Positions 41,717-46,881 of a stretch of 46,881 nucleotides of DNA are shown piece after piece. This DNA comes from an uncultured Eubacteriales bacterium (GTDB taxonomy: Bacteria; Bacillota; Clostridia; Oscillospirales; CAG-272), in the NCBI GenBank assembly GCA_934476315.1, contig CAKSNQ010000011.1, forward strand, positions 1 to 46,881. The letters run 5' to 3'. The notes beneath the pieces were generated by a model. It searched no databases. It had not been told where the DNA came from and worked only from the letters and a program-made list of their open reading frames with translations. The position numbers and the translations under genes are program-made. Numbering within the stretch: position 1 is the stretch's first letter; every line of letters begins with the position of its first letter.

Positions 41717-42041
41717 GCCGCTTTGGATTCAAATTTTTCTTTGCGCGTTCGCCGTGTTCGGTGTGTTCTGCGCCTTGCGTGTTCTGTCGGACGCGCTGTT
41801 TTTGTCCGAGCCCGTGTGCGTCGCCGTCCGGGTGTTTGACGAGGAAGCCCTCGCGTCGCTGGAGATTCTTCTGGAGGAGGCGCAGAGCGTGCTTCCCGCA
41901 GGCACCCGGAGGCGCGGCAGCATCGTCGTGTTGTACGACGACCGCCTGCTCGGCGCCGACGGCGCTCCGTCATCGGCGGCGCGCGCATTGCTGGAGCGCT
42001 TCGGCGCTGTCTGCTACATTATTCATCACACAGAAAGCTGA
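41715..42041 (+). CDS. Small single-pass membrane protein, unknown function
   Basis: A 108-residue protein with one N-terminal membrane helix (about residues 3-28), then a soluble domain with VRVFDEEALASLEILLEEAQSVLP and GSIVVLYDDRLL. I do not recognise the family. TTG 41715 is the best start because GAGGT lies 5 bases before it and the helix follows at once; no ATG fits. It sits between metK and recD2 on the same strand. GC content and codon use resemble the neighbours, which supports it as a real gene. Confidence 0.65.
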   Translation: MPLWIQIFLCAFAVFGVFCALRVLSDALFLSEPVCVAVRVFDEEALASLEILLEEAQSVLPAGTRRRGSIVVLYDDRLLGADGAPSSAARALLERFGAVCYIIHHTES

Positions 42042-42092
42042 CCGGCGGCACATGCGCCGGAACAAACGACCGAAGGAAAGGAGGAGAGCGCC

Positions 42093-44333
42093 ATGTCCTA
42101 TCCGGACGACCGCCTGATCGAGCTGCGCGGCACCGTGGAGGGAATCGTTTATTCCAACGCCGAGAACGGCTATACGGTGTGCGACGTCGGCACCGAGGGC
42201 GACGAGCTTGTCACCGCGTGCGGCACCATCCCCGGCATTTCGGAGGGGGACGGCGTGGTGCTGTTCGGCAGGTGGGTGCACTCGCCGAAATACGGCAGGC
42301 AGTTCGCCGTCGAACGCGCCGAGCGCATCCTCCCCACCGGCGTCCCCGCCATCCTGCGCTACCTGTCCTCCCGCGCCATCCGCGGCATCGGTCCCAAGAT
42401 GGCGAAAAAGATCGTCGATATGTTCGGCGAGGACACCTTTGACGTGCTGGAAAACCACCCGGACTGGCTCGCCCAGCTCCCCGGCATCTCCGAAAAGCGC
42501 GCCCGGGAGATCGCCGAGGACTTCCGGGAGAAGGCGGGCATGCGCGATGCCATGCTCTTTTTCCGCGACTATTTTGGTGCGACGCTGAGCATGCGCATTT
42601 TCAACAGCTGGGGCAACACCGCCGTGCGGAGGGCAAAGGAAAATCCTTACCGTCTGTGCGACGAAATTCCGGGCGTCGGCTTTGAAAAGGCGGACACCAT
42701 GGCACAGCGCCTGGGCTTTGCCCCGGACTGCTCCATGCGGCTGGAGAGCGGCATCGGCTATCTTCTGCGGAGCAACGCCTCCCGCAACGGGCATGTCTGC
42801 CTCCCGGAGGACAAGCTGCTCTCCGCGGCGCAAAGTCTGCTCGGCGGCACGCCGGAGCAATGCCGCGCGGCGCTGGAAGCGCAGGTTTCCTCCGACCAGG
42901 TACGTCGCCGCGTCCGGGACGGCGTGCCGTACATCTATGATCGGAGCGCCGACGAGGACGAGGCGTACATCGCCGCCAAGCTCTGCCTGCTTGACCGCCT
43001 GTGCGTGGTCGTGGGCGCCTCCAACGTCAACGCCTTTATCGAGCGGGAGGAGCGCACCTGCGGCATCGCCTACGCCACGCTTCAGCGCAAAGCCATCTGC
43101 GACGCCATGCAAAGCGGCGTCATGATTCTCACAGGCGGACCCGGCACGGGAAAAACCACCGTGGTGCGGGCGCTGATCGACATTTTCGAGAGCATGGACT
43201 ACACCGTGGCGCTGACGGCTCCGACGGGGCGCGCCGCCAAGCGCATGTCCGAGTCCACCGCGCACGAGGCAAAGACCATCCACCGCCTGCTGGAGGTCGG
43301 GTTCGGCGACGAGGTGACGGGCGAGCGGCGCTTCCGCCGTGACGAAAACAACACGCTGGACGAGAACGTCATCATCGTGGACGAGGCGTCCATGATCGGA
43401 AACGGACTGCTGGCGTCACTTCTGCGCGCCATCAAGCCCGGCGCACGTCTCATTCTGATCGGGGACGCCGACCAGCTCCCCAGCGTCGAGGCGGGCAACA
43501 TCCTGCACGACCTGATCGCCTCCGGTCGTTTCCCCACCGTCTGCCTGACCGAAATCTTCCGACAGGCGCAGAAAAGCCTCATCATCACCAACGCGCACGC
43601 CATCAACGCCGGGCAGATGCCGCGGCTGGACGTCCGCGACAACGACTTCTTCTATCTGCGGCGGGAGAGCGCCCGCGACATCGTTTACACCATCGCGGAC
43701 CTGTGCAAAAACCGCCTGCCCCGCACCTACGGCGAGATCACCCGCGACGGCATCCAGGTCATTTCCCCCTCGCGCAAGGGCGAGGGCGGGACGGAAAATC
43801 TCAACGTCCTGCTCCAGAGCTCGCTCAACCCCGCCGACGACAGCAAGGCGGAATACCGTGACCGCGAGCGGATCTTCCGCGTCGGCGACCGCGTTATGCA
43901 GACGCGCAACAACTACGATCTGACGTGGCAACGCGCCGACGGGAGCACGGGGAGCGGCGTGTACAACGGTGACATCGGCGTCATTCTCGACATCAACCAC
44001 GCCGCCGAGTGCATGGAAATCCACTTTGACGAGCGGGAGGTCGTCTACGACTTTTCCCTCCTGGACGAGCTGGAGCACGCCTACGCCATCACCGTCCACA
44101 AAAGCCAAGGCAGTGAATACCCCATCGTCATCCTGCCGCTGTACGACGCCCCGGCGCTTCTTCTGACCCGCCACCTGTTCTACACCGCCGTCACCCGCGC
44201 ACAGAAGATGGTCATTCTGGTCGGACGGGAGGAGGTTGCCCGCACCATGGTGGAAAATGAGCGGCAGTCCCTCCGCTACACCGGACTTGCCCGGCGGCTC
44301 TGCGAAGCGACCGCGGATGGGGGGCGGTGCTGA
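42093..44333 (+). CDS. recD2: RecD2-type ATP-dependent DNA helicase
   Basis: A 746-residue SF1B 5'-3' helicase of the RecBC-independent type. The N-terminal OB-like region (VEGIVYSNAENGYTVCDV) is followed by helix-hairpin-helix segments (IRGIGPKMAKKIVDMFG, LPGISEKRAREI). Walker A is GGPGTGKTTVV near residue 349, Walker B IIVDEASMIG, then LIGDADQLPSVEAGN. The final YAITVHKSQGSEYPIVILP and FYTAVTRAQKMVILVG are motifs V and VI. AAAGGAGG precedes the ATG. It is linked to replication-fork repair. It overlaps comF by proximity (1 base gap). Confidence 0.95.
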   Translation: MSYPDDRLIELRGTVEGIVYSNAENGYTVCDVGTEGDELVTACGTIPGISEGDGVVLFGRWVHSPKYGRQFAVERAERILPTGVPAILRYLSSRAIRGIGPKMAKKIVDMFGEDTFDVLENHPDWLAQLPGISEKRAREIAEDFREKAGMRDAMLFFRDYFGATLSMRIFNSWGNTAVRRAKENPYRLCDEIPGVGFEKADTMAQRLGFAPDCSMRLESGIGYLLRSNASRNGHVCLPEDKLLSAAQSLLGGTPEQCRAALEAQVSSDQVRRRVRDGVPYIYDRSADEDEAYIAAKLCLLDRLCVVVGASNVNAFIEREERTCGIAYATLQRKAICDAMQSGVMILTGGPGTGKTTVVRALIDIFESMDYTVALTAPTGRAAKRMSESTAHEAKTIHRLLEVGFGDEVTGERRFRRDENNTLDENVIIVDEASMIGNGLLASLLRAIKPGARLILIGDADQLPSVEAGNILHDLIASGRFPTVCLTEIFRQAQKSLIITNAHAINAGQMPRLDVRDNDFFYLRRESARDIVYTIADLCKNRLPRTYGEITRDGIQVISPSRKGEGGTENLNVLLQSSLNPADDSKAEYRDRERIFRVGDRVMQTRNNYDLTWQRADGSTGSGVYNGDIGVILDINHAAECMEIHFDEREVVYDFSLLDELEHAYAITVHKSQGSEYPIVILPLYDAPALLLTRHLFYTAVTRAQKMVILVGREEVARTMVENERQSLRYTGLARRLCEATADGGRC

Positions 44334-44334
44334 A

Positions 44335-45180
44335 ATGACTGCTTCCCTCCCCCGGCGTTTGTTCTGCCTGCTCTTTCCGCCCAGATGCCGCGTGTGCGGA
44401 AAACGCGTCGGTGCCGTTTTCTCGGACCGGGCATGCCCGCTGCTGTGCGATGCCTGCCTGTCCGCGTGGCGGGCGTGGCAGATCAAGCCCTGCCCCGTCT
44501 GCAAGGTTCCCACGTCGCGATGCCGATGCGTTCCGCCGCTCCTCCATGAGAGCGGGTGCGACACGCTGGTCTCGCTTGTCCCTTATGTAAGCTCCGGTCG
44601 CTCCGTCCCCGCCCGACTCATTCTCCGCGTCAAGGAGCACGCTGACCGTCCCCTGTTCCGCTTTTTCGCCGATTCGCTCGCGCTCCCCGTGTGGCAGGAG
44701 CTGATCCGCCTCGGTGCGGCGGCGGGCAACGGCGGAAACGGTAGACCGGGCGACGCTCCGAACCGCGTCCCGGACAGCACCATCGGTGGCACCCCGGACG
44801 ATTTCCGGGACAGAGTGGTCGTCACCTTTGTCCCGCGCCGACCTGCCGCCGTGCGCCTGACCGGTCTGGATCAAGCCGCTCTGATTGCCCGGGCGCTCGC
44901 CGGAGCACTGGAGCTGCCGTGGGCGCGACTGCTGCACCACTCGGGCAGACACTCCATGAAAACCGCGCAAAAATATCTATCCGCCGACGAACGAGTGGCA
45001 AGCGCCCGACGCGCCTACTCTCTGCGGCGGGGCGAAACCGATCTGTCCGGCAAGACCGTCGTTCTGGTCGATGACATCTGCACGACCGGCGCGTCCCTCG
45101 CGGCTTGCGCCCGCCTGCTTCTGCTCCACGGAGCCGAAAATGTGCTCGCCGTCACCGTCGGACGGACGCGGGACGAGTAA
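44335..45180 (+). CDS. comF: ComF family protein (phosphoribosyltransferase-like)
   Basis: A 281-residue protein with an N-terminal zinc ribbon (CRVCGKRVG, CPLLCDACLSAW, CPVCKVPTSRCRC, eight or more cysteines) and a C-terminal phosphoribosyltransferase-like domain with VVLVDDICTTGASL. LTGLDQAALIARALA resembles the RGFNQAxxLA block. ComF proteins take part in DNA uptake or fork processing. ATG 44335 lies one base after the recD2 stop, so coupling is likely. The middle (about residues 125-160) is a variable insertion rich in Gly and Asn. Confidence 0.9.
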   Translation: MTASLPRRLFCLLFPPRCRVCGKRVGAVFSDRACPLLCDACLSAWRAWQIKPCPVCKVPTSRCRCVPPLLHESGCDTLVSLVPYVSSGRSVPARLILRVKEHADRPLFRFFADSLALPVWQELIRLGAAAGNGGNGRPGDAPNRVPDSTIGGTPDDFRDRVVVTFVPRRPAAVRLTGLDQAALIARALAGALELPWARLLHHSGRHSMKTAQKYLSADERVASARRAYSLRRGETDLSGKTVVLVDDICTTGASLAACARLLLLHGAENVLAVTVGRTRDE

Positions 45181-45226
45181 GCGCCGCAATAAAAGCAAAC
45201 TTTTTGGGGAAATTGCATTTTTCTCC

Positions 45227-45255
45227 TTTACAAACGGGGAAATCTGCTGTATAAT
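45227..45255 (+). promoter_or_regulatory. SigA promoter for the lyxose isomerase gene
   Basis: TTTACA (45227-45232), 17-bp spacer, TATAAT (45250-45255), about 97 bases before the start codon. Confidence 0.85.
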
Positions 45256-45351
45256 AATGACACGCGGGGAATGTTTCCGCACCGGAACATTCCTCCCCCG
45301 GCAATCGCATCCGACAGACCGGGGACCAAATCAAAGAAAGGAAGTTGTCCT

Positions 45352-45894
45352 ATGAAGAAAGCTGACATAGAGATCGCCCGCAAAAAGGCGGCGGAGGTCT
45401 ACGCAAAAGCACACATCGTCCTCTCCCCCGAGGAAATCGCCAATATCGAGGTCGCGGACTTCGGTCTGGGCGACCTGTACCACACGGGACTTCTGCTCGT
45501 GACCTACATCAATACCGACCGCTACTGCGGCAAGGAAATGGTTCTGCTCCCCGGCATGACCTGCCCCGAGCACATCCACGCGCCCCTGCCCGAGAAGAAT
45601 TACGTCGGAAAGCAGGAGACGTTTCGTTGCCGTTACGGTAAGGTCTACCTCTATGTAGAGGGCGAGCCGACACCGAACCATCACTGCCACCCCGTCAAGG
45701 AGGACACCTGCTATACCGTGTTCCACGAGATCGTCCTGGAGCCGGGTCAGCAGTACACCATCAAGCCGAACACCCGCCACTGGTTCTCCACCGACGTGGA
45801 ATCGGTCGTCTCCGAGTTCTCCTCGCCGTCGTTCGACGAGCTGGACATTTTCACCGACCCCGACATTCAGCGCATCCCGAAGGTGGACGACTGA
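45352..45894 (+). CDS. D-lyxose ketol-isomerase (cupin)
   Basis: A 180-residue cupin of the D-lyxose isomerase family (YdaE-like in Bacillus). The metal site is visible as PEHIHAPLPEKNYVGKQETFRC, with His, His and Glu ligands, and a later His in KPNTRHWF. GKVYLYVEGEP follows the first cupin motif. It interconverts D-lyxose and D-xylulose, or acts on D-mannose/D-fructose. AAAGGAAG lies before ATG 45352. It has its own promoter and a strong terminator, and no sugar transporter or kinase is adjacent. Confidence 0.87.
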   Translation: MKKADIEIARKKAAEVYAKAHIVLSPEEIANIEVADFGLGDLYHTGLLLVTYINTDRYCGKEMVLLPGMTCPEHIHAPLPEKNYVGKQETFRCRYGKVYLYVEGEPTPNHHCHPVKEDTCYTVFHEIVLEPGQQYTIKPNTRHWFSTDVESVVSEFSSPSFDELDIFTDPDIQRIPKVDD

Positions 45895-45911
45895 GTTCGC
45901 CCGACAAATAC

Positions 45912-45951
45912 AAAGAAGGTGCTGACGCGCTCGCGCGTCAGCACCTTCTTT
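45912..45951. terminator. Bidirectional terminator between lyxose isomerase and dut
   Basis: An 18-bp stem: AAAGAAGGTGCTGACGCG (45912-45929) pairs perfectly with its complement at 45934-45951 over CTCG. T-rich on both strands (CTTCTTT), so it can serve the plus-strand isomerase and the minus-strand dut. Confidence 0.85.
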
Positions 45952-46035
45952 GGTATGCTCCGCACACCGACGAGAACGGCAGTGCGCCCGTCGGGGTCGG
46001 CAAACGGCGGCATCCAGCCGCCGCGCCCGGCGTCC

Positions 46036-46076
46036 GGGGGAAGAAAACTCATTGAGTTTTCTTCCCCCCTTTTTTT
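46036..46076 (+). terminator. Second hairpin with T tract
   Basis: GGGGGAAGAAAACTC (46036-46050) pairs with GAGTTTTCTTCCCCC (46054-46068), then CTTTTTTT. On the plus strand it is a textbook terminator, placed 85 bases after the first one. The 46000-46035 sequence (CGGCATCCAGCCG) faintly recalls the repeat units at 38815-39802. Confidence 0.8.
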
Positions 46077-46084
46077 GCCGTCAC

Positions 46085-46525
46085 TTATTTTCCCGTCGAG
46101 CCAAAGCCGCCCTCGCCGCGCACAGTGTCCGAAAGTGTCTCCGCCTCGGAAAAATCCGCCGTCAGATACGGCGTAATCACCATTTGCGCAATGCGGTCGC
46201 CCCGCCGAACCGTGCGCGCCTCGCGTCCGTGGTTGTGCAGAGCCACACAGATCTCGCCGCGGTAGTCGCAATCGACCACGCCCACCTTGTTGGCGGGAGC
46301 CAGCCCGCTCTTGGTGGCAAGCCCGCTGCGCGCATAGATCAGCCCGGCAAAGCCCTCCGGCAACTCCACTGCCCAGCCGGTCGGAATCATGGCGGTCTCC
46401 CCCGCCCCGATTGCCACATCGTCCTCCGGGCAGGCGTACAGATCGCACCCCGCGGAATACGGCGAGCCGTAGGTCGGCACCACCGCGCCCTCTCGTAATT
46501 TTTTGATTCTGACCTGCTGTTTCAT
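46085..46525 (-). CDS. dut: Deoxyuridine 5'-triphosphate nucleotidohydrolase
   Basis: A 146-residue trimeric dUTPase that removes dUTP and gives dUMP for thymidylate. All five motifs are present in order: SAGCDLYA, ARSGLATK, GVVDCDYRGE with the catalytic Asp, RGDRIAQMVI, and the C-terminal RGEGGFGSTG. Length matches. The ribosome binding site (GGGAAGGACGGGATGGGAC) is rather spread out. It has a consensus SigA promoter just upstream. Confidence 0.97.
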   Translation of the reverse strand: MKQQVRIKKLREGAVVPTYGSPYSAGCDLYACPEDDVAIGAGETAMIPTGWAVELPEGFAGLIYARSGLATKSGLAPANKVGVVDCDYRGEICVALHNHGREARTVRRGDRIAQMVITPYLTADFSEAETLSDTVRGEGGFGSTGK

Positions 46526-46558
46526 GTCCCATCCCGTCCTTCCCTGTTTTCTGACGCT

Positions 46559-46587
46559 ATTATAACGGATTTTTTTCCGTTTGTCAA
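46559..46587 (-). promoter_or_regulatory. Consensus SigA promoter for dut with dyad in the spacer
   Basis: On the minus strand TTGACA (46582-46587), 17 bases, TATAAT (46559-46564), a perfect match to both hexamers. The spacer contains ACGGA-aaaaaa-TCCGT, a short perfect dyad that could be an operator. Confidence 0.9.
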
Positions 46588-46608
46588 GGACGCCGGGGAA
46601 CGCCGCAC

Positions 46609-46821
46609 TTATTTTTTCCGGCGGTCGAACGCGGGGTTGTAGGCATAGATGTTCTTTTCGTCCATCTTCTCCTGCACCCGGCGGAGCGCCTCACCGAAGC
46701 GCTGATAGTGCACGATCTCCCGCTCGCGCAGGAACTTGATGGGGTCGCGCACATCGGGATCGTCTGTCATGCGCAGAATGTTGTCGTACGTCACCCGCGC
46801 CTTCTGCTCTGGGGCAATCAT
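46609..46821 (-). pseudogene. C-terminal fragment of spore coat protein CotJC (manganese catalase family)
   Basis: The 70 residues IAPEQKARVTYDNILRMTDD, then DVRDPIKFLREREIVHYQRFGEALRRVQEK, match the last third of CotJC, which is about 190 residues long. The first in-frame codon that could start is ATG 46821, and a TGA lies in frame five codons before it, so the N-terminal two thirds, with most of the metal ligands, are missing. The 60 bases up to the window end do not encode the expected preceding residues in any frame I checked. It is either a truncated pseudogene or a sequence joint at the end of the contig. Confidence 0.75.
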
Positions 46822-46881
46822 ATAAGAACAAACTTTTCAGAAATTCCAGTGAATTTCGATGGGAACATTCCGTGTTCCGGG

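Noticed and set aside
46000..46076. A further copy of the structured repeat near dut
   Set aside because: Only CATCCAGCC and the general look of a GGGGGAAGAA hairpin are shared; the neighbouring modules are absent, so it is treated as an ordinary terminator.

Overview
The window is a GC-rich chromosome segment from a Gram-positive bacterium of the class Clostridia, most likely an uncultured gut lineage of the Oscillospirales type. The evidence is the gene orders (DUF2232-gdpP-rplI-dnaB, tilS-hpt-ftsH, yggS-sepF-yggT-ylmH), the sporulation genes (spoIIE, a cotJC fragment), a class I SAM riboswitch before metK, strong GGAGG ribosome binding sites and SigA promoters with 17-bp spacers. No phage, IS transposase, CRISPR, tRNA or rRNA gene is visible. 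The species assignment is inference.

Layout. 1-832: a truncated copy of a structured intergenic repeat, then a SigA promoter. 833-10488 (+): DUF2232 membrane protein, gdpP, rplI, dnaB, tilS, hpt, ftsH, ended by a strong terminator; a DUF378 gene follows. 11093-18466 (-): nitroreductase and SLOG-fold protein (overlapping pair), spoIIE, hemW and lepA. 18784-20170 (+): a flavin reductase-like protein and a TIM-barrel sugar isomerase. 20306-26212 (-): a seven-gene run of D-Ala-D-Ala carboxypeptidase, miaA, HlyD-like adaptor, yggS, sepF, yggT and ylmH, joining wall maturation, tRNA modification and septum placement. 26461-28734: queA (-) and dapA (+), divergent. 28844-38691 (-): mreB, pepD, rlmB, a 1122-residue degenerate P-type ATPase-like membrane protein, and the radical SAM/DUF2344 pair. 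38692-40444: mreB promoter, a tandem array of the structured repeat, and the metK promoter and SAM riboswitch. 40445-45894 (+): metK, a small membrane protein, recD2, comF, then a stand-alone D-lyxose isomerase. 46085-46821 (-): dut and a 3' fragment of cotJC at the window edge.

Two items stand out. First, a modular intergenic repeat occurs at 1-640 and 38815-40072. Its units are bounded by a hairpin at one end and the same hairpin family in reverse orientation at the other. Several stems differ in sequence between copies in both arms yet still pair, and both arrays end with the same tail just before a SigA promoter. This looks like either a non-autonomous mobile element or a structured RNA family. 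Second, the protein at 31536-34904 keeps the eight-helix P1B-type ATPase layout, but the phosphorylation motif is eroded (DKTGT became DDTEM), the TGE and GDGxND motifs are missing, and a roughly 480-residue acidic, disordered tail is attached: a probable pseudo-ATPase with an unknown, perhaps sensory or scaffolding, role.

All function calls rest on motifs read by eye and on gene order; no database search was run.
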